DNA from: Elysia crispata
Taxonomy: Eukaryota; Mollusca; Gastropoda; Plakobranchidae
Direction: 5' to 3'
Assembly (NCBI GenBank): GCA_033675545.1
Contig: JAWDGP010003784.1
Span: forward strand, 237,001 to 301,000
DNA length: 64,000 nucleotides
Position numbers and translations under genes: made by a program. Under the pieces are notes generated by a model that was not told the origin of the DNA, ran no database searches, and saw only the letters and a program-made list of their open reading frames with translations. How positions within the stretch are numbered: the first letter of the stretch is position 1; every line of letters begins with the position of its first letter. Positions 1-36,470 of this stretch are shown piece by piece.

Positions 1-237
1 GCTTCTTATATATATTAGCAAAGCCCAAGAGCAAAATTTTTCACGGGTTAAACTTTTAGATTTATAGCAAGTAGTGATCTAAGCTTTTATAATTCACAAC
101 TGCACCTGAACTCTAAAAATAGCAGCTCGTTACTTTCCGTAATTATAAGGGTTAAGAAGACAAAGGTGTAGTTTGAACTTTGCTTCCTGCAACAATTTAT
201 AAATATTTTCGAATCATTTTGTCTATGGTGTTTTCAG

Positions 238-9131
<8,894 letters not shown>

Positions 9132-9794
9132 ATCAATTTTAATGTTCACCAAATCATACCTGCCAAGATATTTTTATGTTTACGATTGGAATGGTTCATG
9201 CTTAAAACCATGTGAAAATTTATGTCAAATTTAATTGCTTACCTTTATATCATTTATCTGTACATTATCCTAAATCATCATATTCTTTAATCAATTTTAT
9301 AGACATTATGGTTATGAAAAAAGATCCCTGTGTAGATGGGATACCTTAATATTTTTGAAAACTTGATTATTACAGCTATATATTTTATACAGTACATGTT
9401 TTAAAATTTTAGAAATAATATTATAAACTCATGTAACCTATCTTTTATATAAAAAAAAGTAGAGAAAAAGCTGAAGCCCATTGTTTAACAAAAGTTCAAA
9501 GAAGCAAAGCTTAAATCTATTGAACCAATTTTGTACAGTTAAAATATGGAAATAATAATATTTGCTGCAAATGAATGATTGCAACTCTGTGTATGGGTAA
9601 TTTAAAGATGCTCAACACTTTTCAGAATGTAAATTATAAGAGTGTGGTCATGAGGCTTTCAAAGATATAGGTGATTTAAAAATTAAAAATATTAAATATC
9701 TATATATAGAGATAAAAGGATTAGCAAATGTATCAATTGATTTTCAAAATTGTTTAGCTTATAATTTTGTCTTCACATATATCTTTGATCATTC

Positions 9795-10410
9795 ATCTAG
9801 ATTTCTAACTGTACACTATGCAATTGAACTGTGTATTGAAAGCTTTCAAAAGATATAGACAAGGCTTTTTATCTGCCAAGTGAAAAAGGCAGGAAAAATT
9901 CATACTGAAATGTGTGAGGAGTAATAACTATTCTTTTCTCTTTAGGGAAATTTTCTAGCTTTACATCATGCAATTTGATTGTGCTTTGCAAGAAAAAAGG
10001 TTGGAAATATTCACACTGAAATAAGTGAGGTATCAAGAGTAATAACAAAACCAGAAGCTAAAATTTTTGCACCAAAACCCCAATGATATTATTATATGAA
10101 GAATGTAAATTTGAAGAGCGTAATTATCAATCTTTTAAATCTCCTGTTGGTTTAAAATTATATCAAAAGCTGAAATATACAGATAAATACATTAGGGAAT
10201 GTAGACCTATATCTTAATTACTAAAAACTATTTTGCTTTATATTTTGTCTTCCCATATGGCTTTTCAAGTAGATTTTCTAGCTTTACATTATGCAACTGA
10301 ATTGTGCGTTGAAAGCTTCCAAAATATACTTAAGACAAGTCTTTAATTTAATGCCTTGTGAATAAGAACTGGAAACATTCATACAGAAATGTGTGAGAGA
10401 GTAAGAATGG
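9795..10410 (+). repeat. degenerate tandem repeat in the Ldh2-like 3' flank
   Basis: Three diverged units share the order: TTTCTAGCTTTACATNATGCAA, then GAATTGTG(C/T)GTTGAAAGCTT, then GGAAAnATTCATACNGAAATG with GTGAG. They start near 9797, 9948 and 10262. Copies differ by substitutions and indels, the middle one being shorter, so the array is old. Confidence 0.6.
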
Positions 10411-10923
10411 AAACATATCTAACAACTGAACTTTTTGCTTCAAAACCAAATTGATATTATAATGAATGTAAATAGTTAAAATTGTGTAAATTTAATCTTT
10501 ATACATGACAAGGCCCCTGAATAGCTAGATTTTTATCGATATACATTTTCATAACTGATTTTCTACATAAGGTATTTAAGAACATCTTTCCCGTATGACT
10601 GTCTGATAGACTTAGGGGATAATAAACAAATTAAAAATATGTATATCTCAAGAGCAACCTCTGTTATGTTTTTTTTTTTTTTATCATTTTTTCTTGATCT
10701 CATCCTCCTCCTCTCCGACCAAATGTCTCTATTGGAATATAGAGGCTTTTTAAACTACAAAAATAATCATTGGTCAATTTTATATTTTGTGGCTCCTAGT
10801 CCGTTTTTGTTATAAATTTTTTTTATGTAGTAAATCTGTTCTTTTTTCACATTGTTTCATGTTGTGCATATTTTGTTTTATTCTCTTTAATGAAAATATA
10901 TTGATATCCAGCAATACATTCAA

Positions 10924-10929
10924 AATAAA
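10924..10929 (+). terminator. candidate polyadenylation signal AATAAA of the Ldh2-like gene
   Basis: Canonical AATAAA about 1.8 kb after the stop codon. Another lies at 10621-10626, so the true 3' end is uncertain; nothing else marks it. Confidence 0.3.
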
Positions 10930-11166
10930 GAAACATAATGCACTTTGATTGTTGAAGTCTTGTCATCTATTGAAATGTTACAAATATCTAAAAAATCAAC
11001 ACAACAAACCGACTTATTCAAAATTTATTAATGTGAAATGATGTGTATGAAGGTCTTAGCCCAAGGCAATCATATAAAAGAGGCAAATACTTGAATACAC
11101 TGCTCACCCTTCAAAGGCAGAGATTTCCCAAATGTATACAAAAGACATACTGACTTAAAATAATGT

Positions 11167-11312
11167 AGAAGGAGAAGGAAGAGGAGGAGGAGGAGGAAGA
11201 GGAAGAGGAAGAGGAAAGAAGAAGAAGAAGGAGAAAGAAGGGGAGAAGGAGGAGGAGAAGGAAACGAACGAAGAGAAGGAGAAGAAGAAGAGGAAGATAA
11301 AGAAGAAGAAGT
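11167..11312. repeat. purine-rich GGA/GAA imperfect microsatellite
   Basis: Roughly 145 bases of AGG, AAG and GGA units on the plus strand with scattered interruptions. Long open frames here are artefacts of the repeat. Confidence 0.9.
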
Positions 11313-11812
11313 AAGATGATTTTAAGGTGGAGAATATAAATGTAGCTGATAAATTTATTTACTTGTACACGACAAGCTTGATACTGTCTCAAAAAATGCA
11401 AGATCTGTATTGAACTGAGTTGAGAGGACTAGCCTGGAGCAGTTTTACTGAGCGGAACACGGTTAATGTTTTAACTGCACACAAATACTGATTTCTACAA
11501 ATTATTATGATAATGCATCTATTCATTAATGCAGATTTATTTAAAAAAAAAAAAATAGAGAGATTAGAAATAAAAACAAATGAAAATGGGTATATTGCAG
11601 ATTTTTTTTTCTAAATTGCAATAAAAAATATTGGGATAAATAGAACAAATGGAAGTCCTATTTGGCAATTTTCCTTAAATAGTTATTGCAGTGATTGACA
11701 CAAAATTTTTTATATGAAATTCTATAAATGGTACCTTGGCCATGAACTCATTCATAATAAAATAATTCGTACATTAACTACATCAACACATAACGGAAAT
11801 TTACCATAACGT

Positions 11813-11818
11813 TTTATT
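11813..11818 (-). terminator. candidate polyadenylation signal of copy A
   Basis: AATAAA on the minus strand about 300 bases after the copy A stop codon. Position is plausible, but AT-rich DNA offers such hexamers often. Confidence 0.35.
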
Positions 11819-12119
11819 CCAAAGTTAGAGGTGGTTAAAGCAATTAAAGAAAGGTTCTAGATGATAATAAGTTAAAAAATCATAACTGCAGTTACATTTT
11901 TCTGTACTCAAATCAACTTGAATAGTGAGGTTTTTTTTTCGAATTTCTCTTTGCTGCCCCTTGATTGAAACTTGCAGCTTGGTGTATACAACTTTGTGCT
12001 GAAAACAGCACACCAATTTGGCACCCAAGGTGTATGATGATGATGATAATGTGAAATCCTAACAGAGATCATTATAAAGTTTAAGAAATCATATTTTTTT
12101 GGACAAACATTCTTGATGA

Positions 12120-27273
<15,154 letters not shown>

Positions 27274-27316
27274 TGTGCTGTAAGAAAGGAGAATTATAGT
27301 TTCAATTGAATATTCA

Positions 27317-27350
27317 TATCTATCTATCTAAGTATCTATCTATCTATCTA

Positions 27351-27389
<39 letters not shown>

Positions 27390-27424
27390 GTATAAGTATG
27401 TATGTATGTATATATGTATGTATG

Positions 27425-27458
<34 letters not shown>

Positions 27459-27615
27459 TGTATGTATGTATGTATGTATGTATGTATGTATGTATGTATG
27501 TATGTATGTATGTATGTATGTATGTATGTATGTATGTATGTATGCATGTGTGTGTCTATCCATCTATCTATCTGTCTATCTATCTATCTATTTATCCATC
27601 CACCCATCTCTATCT
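27317..27615. repeat. (ATCT)/(GTCT)/(GTAT)n compound microsatellite beside copy A start
   Basis: Almost 300 bases: ATCT and GTCT units, about 130 bases of GTAT, then ATCT again. It begins only about 45 bases upstream of the copy A start codon, so it lies in the 5' UTR or promoter unless a non-coding first exon exists further right. The Met-Tyr-Val-Cys open frames across it are repeat artefacts. Confidence 0.95.
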
Positions 27616-30336
27616 GTCTATATATTATAAATATCCAATTTACAAGCATCCCTGTCTGTAGTGGATCAGCAATTGATCGAGTGACTCTTGAGTCTGATGC
27701 GTTGTTAACTGGAAAAATAATGCCGTTGCTATATTCTGTCCGAAAAAACTCCCACAAAAAAAACCCAAAACAAACAAAAAAAAAACGATTTTGTTGCAAC
27801 AGATTGTTAAGAAATGATTAATACTTTTTATGTTGAATCAATAATAAGATAAGAGTGTTATTGCTTCGTTTGAAATTCAACTCATCTAGCAATATTTAAT
27901 ACAAGCGATAATTACATCTGCATAAAGGTGAAAGCCCCCGTCACTCCACGCTAAAAAATCCATTAACATTAGAGGCCTCAAACGTAGAGCATTTGAATTT
28001 TCGATTTGCTCCTACTATGTTATTTGAAACTAAACTCATCTCTAGCTTTTTAAAATACAGTAACATGAGGTGTGTATTTATAAACAAACTAACAAAGAAT
28101 AAAAGAAACAAACAAAACAGTACACTTCTTTCTAAAATAAATTATCATTTTGGCCTTTATTACTAGAAGGTACTTTTATGGATTTCGCCATCAGCATTCA
28201 CCACCGAGAGCTCTAGTGGTTTGAATAGACTCTACGGCGATGATCTTCTAGAATGCTTTTCTCTTCAAAGTAACAACCATGATACAAAAAGTTCTGCGTC
28301 ACATCTTTAATTTTTAATTAAATCTATGGTGGAGCACACTTGGTAATTTAAATTGTTGATTGATCTATTATTTGGTTGATTGGAAGTAACCTCTGGCATA
28401 TTAACACATCCCCCCACAAAAAACAAAAAACAAAAAAACAAACAAACAAAAAAACCAAAACACCTCAGCTCAGTTATCACAATAGATTTCAACTCCAAGG
28501 ATCCAAATTCATCTTCAGTGACTGGCCATAAAGTGGTTAAACTCCCGACCCTAAAGTTTTGAGCTAAAGTAGTCTTTGTTAAACAGTCAGCCAGAATGCG
28601 TTTTCACAAAAGACTTCATTTGATATATGATTTTCAATGTCTAAAATATTATCTTTTCCACCGAATGGTTAACAACACAACAAAAAAAAGTCAGGGCAAA
28701 AACAATATAACATGAAAGCATAAATGTGCGGAGAGAAAACTTGTAAAAGAACTTATTTGAAGTGTGTATCCTTATTTGCCTAAAATGCATTAAAAACAAC
28801 AACAACAAACCACACACCACAATACGGTTCATACATAAATAAGGAAACCATTCTCATTATTACAGCTTACATCCATAGATAAGCGGACAAGCTTTCATTG
28901 CATTATGCCTCTCCTTGAATGGAAGTCTTATTCAAGACGGTAGATAATGGCAACACGCGTACAGCCAACCCCAGTTTAGAAAAATATGAAAAAGGTCGCA
29001 TTTAAGTATTAATGGGATCAATTTCATTGGACTCAAAAGTGGTTAGGACAAAATAATTGGTTTTCTATGCCTCCCTCAACTTGAAGCTGATAAGTAGAGG
29101 AGTTGACAAGATTAGTGTGATGGAGTTTTTGTGTTTTGTATGACTTTCGTGCAATTCGACTTTCTTGTGGTACTACACGCAATTCTTCATTTAAGCATGC
29201 AACTGCCAGGCTGTAAATAATCAGGTCAATGTATCGCAGTCCAAGCGCGCATCACCAGCGTGAATAATCCTTTCTCCCTATCCCCCTTCCCCAAACACAC
29301 ACAATTTTAAAATAGTAATAACCGTTGCACGTGCTTAATCAGATCAAAAGCACAGCATAAGCTTATTTTAAGGTTCCTAACAAAGACTCTTAACATTCTT
29401 TTACTTAAAAAAAAACCTAACACAATGTAATGGATATTCAGACAAAAAAAAATTAGTTTTGCCCATTTCACTTTCAGCAGCTTATATATTTCTTCTACTT
29501 TATTGCGGATAGAGAATCCCAAATTGAAAGCATACTTGTTTATACCCTGCATCTATTAATTTGGTTACATTTTTGATTGATGTAAACAGGGATTTCCGTG
29601 TCAATGAAAGACACAAAAGTCTACTGTTACGTTTTATATATATGTTTTCCAAATGGCAGCAAAAAAAAAAAAACTCATTTAAAGCTATATTTTACAACCG
29701 GGAAGGTCATAGTTCAATGCCTATATAAATAATGTATTCAAAAAGAGCTATAAGGTGCTGGTAACGGAGACTTTTTTTTTTCGTCAGTTTTGCTCCCAAA
29801 ATGCAAAAAAATATTAATATTCTGCCTAAAAATACCAAGGTTGTTTGCCTTCTATGGGCCAAAGAAACTGAGTGGAAACTTAAAAAAAGCGGTCATGTTA
29901 TGCGTTGCATAAGATCATAATGCTTTTATTGGAAGGCGTTGGCTAAAAATGCGGTTAGTCAGCACACTCGTGTTAACATAGTATATAACAGTTTCACATC
30001 AGCATGGCAACCTCTCCAGCAAAGAGTGCCCTTACCAATTTTAATCTCCATAAAGGTGAAGCGAGTTAGCTTTGCCCTTGTTGCACTAAACTACTCGGTG
30101 CTTGGATGAAGCAGTTACGGGACAGTCTAAAACTTTTTTGTTCTTGTTTTTGTTGAAAAATAGGAATTGCCAAATGAATAACTGTGTGTACAGGACCATC
30201 CGTTTGGGCTAATAAAAAAGGGAGCTTGCGATTGCTGATGAGGATATGAGGAACGAAGATGGTTTAAAAAGTTTTATTTATCTATTAATTCCGATTCGTT
30301 CCTTTGTTCCTGCCTCTCTCCTTCTCTCTCTCTTCC

Positions 30337-30337
<1 letters not shown>

Positions 30338-30388
<51 letters not shown>
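30338..30388. repeat. (CT)n microsatellite
   Basis: About 50 bases of CT in intergenic DNA. Confidence 0.95.
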
Positions 30389-30392
<4 letters not shown>

Positions 30393-30675
30393 TCCCCCTC
30401 CTTCCTCGTTGCAAGTAAAAAAAGTTATACATCAATAGATTCAGAGAAGAAGTGTGGCAATCTGTCATTTTTATTAATATAAAATAAATTTATTTTGAGA
30501 TTAAAAAAAAAACTTTTCATGGTATAGCGATCGGCATATGCCAGCTCATGTTGAAGAATGCATATTAAGACCTATACACAGTTAAGTGTTGTTTGAAATT
30601 GCATTTACACTGATCGTAATTCAGTTTACAAAGTACTTTTCGAACGAAGAAAGGAAAGATAAGGTGCTGGGAAGA

Positions 30676-30962
<287 letters not shown>

Positions 30963-31470
30963 AAATGCAAAAAAATCTTGCATTTTCTGTTTTTACTTCT
31001 ACTTAAAAAATCAACAGACGGTTCAATGGAACCTGATATATTGCATCGTATTCAGCGAAAAAAGTAAATTATCTCTTTTTGTGTCTGCGCCTCTTCGCAT
31101 GATGATAATTATGTTGTTGTTTTTTTACTCTTCCACCCTCCCCCACCATCTTCTGAGTCTTGAAAAGGGAAAAAGATATTAATTTTTTAATCATCTACAT
31201 CTAGATCAAAATATCTCTTGCTTACCTCACCGCAGGGAGATAAGAATCTTGTGGTAAACCGGTGGTATAAACGTCAAGTGCGGCTTCTCATTACACTATT
31301 AAATACATTAGTGCAGGCATCAGTGCATGTAGGTTGTTGACGTTTCGAGTGGAGATGGAGACATTTATGCAGAATAACTCGTCGCAGTTCGCCGCACTCT
31401 GATAATCAGTTTTGACAGACCGAAAAAACAAGTGGTGTTTGAGGTCATCTAATAATTTTCCGCAACATCT

Positions 31471-31791
31471 TAAGGAAGGCGATTTTTTTGTTTGTTCGGA
31501 TATCGTCTCAATGAGAAACACGTGCTTATTTTGGAATAGGCCAAATTTATTAATAGACTCTTTGTAAACTTCATGAGGTAAGTTCATGGATTCCCGCAAA
31601 GCAGTGCATTCACCTTTAGGTATTCTTTAGGAAAGCGATTTTTTTTTTGTTTGTCCGTATATAGTCTCAATGAGAAACACGTGCTTATTTTGTAATAGGC
31701 CAAATTTATTAATAGACTCTTTTTAAACTTCATAATGAGGTAAGTTCATAGATTTCCGAAAGGCAGTGCATCCACCTTGAGGTACTTTTTG
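31471..31791 (+). repeat. tandem duplication of a ~155-base unit
   Basis: Unit 1 (31471-31626) and unit 2 (31627-31791) share long identical blocks such as GTCTCAATGAGAAACACGTG and CCAAATTTATTAATAGACTC, with scattered changes (for example a 4-base insertion near 31733). Confidence 0.85.
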
Positions 31792-33678
31792 AGAGAACTA
31801 AAGCCCCCTCATAAACGTTTAAAAAGATGTTAAAATAGATTTGAATGTACAGAATTAGCCAATTATCCATATCAAGAATAAAAAAAAGTATTTAACATGG
31901 CTCATTTCGTTGCACCAGGCACCGGTAGTAAAAATGAACTGACAAGTCAGACTTGCCGATTATTATTTTTTTCGATTTCTAATGCCAAATACACACGGGA
32001 AACTACCGCAGATTGAGGGAACAATAATGATTGTAAACTTAATATTTCTTCATTTAAGATGAAACAGACAAAGTTATCTCGAACTAAATTTTAATTTTTA
32101 GATATAACAGACAATCGGTTTTGTAGGTAATTTCAAGATAATAGAATGTGAATCTAGGAAACTACAATCTAGATCTAGATTTCTTTTGTCAATGTCAGGT
32201 AGAAAAATCAAACTATTGTAATCATATTTTTATTAATCCTTAGACTGTTTAATTGGACAAAGATTGGGTGTAAATGTAAAGCCTGAAAGAGACATATAGA
32301 TTGCTGAATGTAAATACTTGTCTCCTTTGTTGAAAATACAAACTGGATCATATCACGTTTCTATCTAATTCTAAGTCTAAAAAATAGAAAGCATTCTAAA
32401 TAAGCCGGTCATCAGATTGAAGATTTCAACTAACATAATGTCTTCATCTCCATTAAATATTTTTATGGAAATAATCATATTTTCTTTCTACATCCACGAG
32501 AAGTTACATTCTAATATCTTGATCTAACTTAAACTGTTACATAATGATACTGCTTCGTATAGAAAATCAAACGCCACTGTGTTTCAACGCTCACATAGTC
32601 GACCACGGCTTTTGTTAACAGTGTTATTATAAAAATAGGCTATAGAGTGCTCAACACGTTCTTATTATCTTAACTGAATAACGAATAAGGTCGGATTATA
32701 ATATTATTTTTACCTAAAATTTATGAAGACTTTAGAAAATTAAAAAAAAAGAAGGAAAAAAAATCTCAGAGCATTGATGGTATAGAATTTGAAAACTTTA
32801 CCTAATCTAGTCGAGACATAGATTTAACATTATACATGAATAATATACCATTTTAAATCTTAATCTAAATTCTAGATCACGATCAAGCATAATATGCAGA
32901 CAACAATTTAGGCATTTCTGTGTTGTTGTTTTTTACTGACACGCAGAGCTAAATTAATGTTGCAGCTGTTTATCAGATACTTTATTCATGTTTATCCCAT
33001 GAATCTGGATTTGACTTCTAGCCATGGTCTAGAATATAAATATTGGAACTAAATCATGGCTATCCAGATGAACACCTAGAATAAAAATTGATATTAGTCA
33101 AAACATCCTCATTCTAATGAAGATCTAATTAAGAACGTAATCTAGACCTATACGTGTAACCTAATAACATTGAAATACAATTCTAAGGACTGTGAGACAA
33201 ATAATGTCGAAAGATTTTACTTTATTTTTTTGTTTTCATCCGTAGACTAACCTAGTCCTCGTTTTTCATTTTTGCCTGAGCTTTTCGCTACATGTAGCGT
33301 TCACAGTATCGGAAAATCATGGCCACCGTTCTTGGAACACTTTTGTGCTCATTCTTGAAACAGCGATATTAATTTTCTTCATAGATATAAAAAAATACAA
33401 GTTCAAGTTTTATGCTCCTTAGTATAGTGTGCGGCCAAAGACTACGCATATAAGTGTATCTAATAAAAAAAAAGTGACGTAACGACTTTTTCTCTCTCCA
33501 AGTTCAATAAAATATTATGAAGAGCACCTCAAATTTAACCTAAAGAATTAAAAAAAAATATCGATGCCACTATCAATTTTTCCATTTGTTTTTCTCTGCC
33601 TATTAAAAGAAGAGTAGAAACCGAAAAATTCGCAGCGGAGGGAATCATAATTAGGAAATTATGGAAGAAAGGAAAAAT

Positions 33679-33897
<219 letters not shown>

Positions 33898-35489
33898 ATC
33901 GTTATAATGACCATGATTATAAAAGATACAAATACAACGCATGTATGATAAAAGATATTTATTTATTCTGATAAAAAATAAATTGCATAATACTTAATAC
34001 ATATTATTACTCCAGACTCCATTCAGCTGTAAATTCATGTAGTTTTCCTTTTTATTTATTTTTTTTTAATGAAAAATTGTGTCTTGACAAAATGGCGAGA
34101 GACAGATTATTTAATATTTTAATGAGCCTAGAAACATAAGGCATTTTTCTGAATGTGGACCATTCTTGAGAAGAATGTAGAGGGTCATCATTTCTACATC
34201 AATATTTTTTTAAGCGGAAGAAAGTAACTGTTCTGTTAAGTGTTATACGCCCCTTTATTCCAATAGGAAAATTTACTTTAAAAAAATCAAACAGTTTTAA
34301 TCCTTTTGAAGGGAGCAGGTGTGGAAAAAATTGTGGTTATTTTTCAAAATCTGCAAATTGCCCAAAACCAAATTATAGATAAATATTAATCAAATTCACA
34401 ACCTCCATCATCACCCCAGATTTTGCTTGCTTGTTGTTTTTTGGTTCATTATGGGAAACTTGCAAATAGGCATAAACTATAATTCCAACTAAAACCAGAC
34501 AGATCGGCATCACAACAATGTATAAAAATGCGTCCATAATCACGGTATATTGTTCTCTGTATTTTATTTTCTATAAAGTCGGACTACAATGTTTTTATTC
34601 TATTTATAATGGACATTACGTGCTAAATATCGCATCTTCTTTTGTATGTTTATTTTAATAGTAATCAGAAGACACGCTGATCGTCTCAGATTTTCTTTGA
34701 TGCGATGATAAACATTAGACTTCAAGAACAGCTGAACAAGAAACTTCACTTTTCAACTCACAATAATTTGAATAGAGAGCAAAAGGATACTATTAACATA
34801 CCCAGCATTTCTAAATTTTGGCTATACATGTATTATGAAAGAGCACTGAATATCAATTCAGTAATTCAGGAGAAGTGCACAGCATCATGAGGACAAATCT
34901 TTCAGTTAGATTGAATTTTAGGAGGAATATTTGGGGAAAAGGAAGATTGTAGCAGTCTTCATCGACGTCGTCGTAGTCATGGTCATAGTCATAGTAGAGG
35001 TAGAAAAGAAGAAGGAGGAGGAGGACGAAAAGGACTAAGAGGAGAAGGAGGAGAATGAAAAGAGTGTGGAAGAAGAGGAAGGGGAGGGGAAAAGACAGAC
35101 GAACAAAAGTCGGATCTGAAAGTTGGGTGAAAAAGGAAGATGCAGATTTTTTGTCTAAGATCCAATAAACTATCGGCGCGTGAACAATACATCTTGTCAA
35201 TTCATGTTAAATCTCATTCAAGAATGATTTTAAGCAATTTATGAAAGTACACATATATTTCATGACTATTCTTAAAATATCCTAAACTACTGAGGAGAAC
35301 TTAGTCAAAGTTTGAAACCGGATATATGTCATCTCTTTCTGAAGCCACTCTATTTTGTTGACTATGAGTTAAGGTTAGAGTAAGTCTTCAGGTGTATTAG
35401 TTAGTTTTCCAACGGGCTGGGATAATCAATATTAGAATCTTCGCTTTGCATATATTTAAATCATGTGAAGAGATCAGGTCTCACTTTAT

Positions 35490-35583
<94 letters not shown>
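35490..35583. repeat. (ATT)n microsatellite
   Basis: About 94 bases of pure ATT in intergenic DNA. Confidence 0.97.
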
Positions 35584-35867
35584 GTGTGGTTCGCTGGTGC
35601 GTGCTCTCACAGTAACGGTTGTTAATGAACTCAAATGTGTAACTTTCTTTAAGGTAAAAATGCAACTGTGATGAAAAATTATTACAATAATTTTGAAAAT
35701 AAAAATTGAATTGTAATCCCCGAAGCTTTTATGCAGAGCTATACGCTTTGGTATTTCTTTTGAGCGAAACAGGAATTTTGAATTATAATGATGAAGAAGT
35801 CAACTCAACTGACTGAAAAAGAAAATAACACCCCCACCCCCCAAAGAAAAAAAAATTTCTAGAGTCA

Positions 35868-36470
35868 GCACAGATCATCTATAAAGCTATGGCCATTTAA
35901 CCGAGCATTTCTAGACCACATAGGCGCATCAAATTTGGCATAAAGTTGTAAATTGTCCTAAAGATTGAAGTGGTAATATTATTTCCCCCAAAAAATAGTG
36001 TTTCTAAAAAATTAAAGGCAAAAATGTGATTATTTATTTTTTAAAGAAAAAGGCGAATGTGTTAACTAATTCCTCCTGTAAGCATAGCTGGGCAGAGATG
36101 ACAGGGATGAAAGTAGGTCTGCAATGTAAACGATTTTTGAACGGTTTTGAAACCGTTTGGAGTAAATCTACATATTATAAAATAAGATCAAGGTCTAAGT
36201 AAAGAGTCTAACAAAGTTGCTTGGACATTGATTCTAGATCTAGGGCCTACATATTTGAGGCTTAGAATTTTATAACCGTTTAAGATCTAGGAAATATAGA
36301 TGCTGGGTAAAGATAGAGAGGTGGAGACGTACATCTGGATCACGTAAATAGAAGGATAGACATCAAGACCATTTGTAAGCGTATTCAATACACAAGCATT
36401 CCAGTCCAGGCAAATTGACACCAATGTTCCGTTCATAGAATGGTCTTTTCAGCTTGTATAAATGATTAAA
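35868..36470 (+). repeat. dispersed repeat family, copy 1
   Basis: Matches 38815-39450 in the same orientation over about 600 bases in the same motif order: ATTTGGCATAAAGTTGTAAAT, GATTGAAGTGGTA, TTTCCCCC, GACAGAGATG-like, AACAAAGTTGCTT, GATCTAGGGCC, GGCTTAGAATTT, then TATCTGGATCA and CAAATTGACACCA with GTTCCGTT. No coding potential was seen. Confidence 0.75.

Larger units (their letters stand above)
9132..12119. other. 3' flank between two convergent genes
   Basis: Nearly 3 kb between the stop codons of the Ldh2-like gene (+) and carotenoid oxygenase copy A (-). It should hold both 3' UTRs. A degenerate repeat family fills 9590-10500 (see separate entry), and a purine-rich GGA/GAA array lies at 11167-11312. 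No coding sequence was found. Confidence 0.6.

Noticed and set aside
31291-31599. A 102-codon minus-strand open frame
   Set aside because: It overlaps the tandem duplication and the second repeat unit does not keep the frame open.
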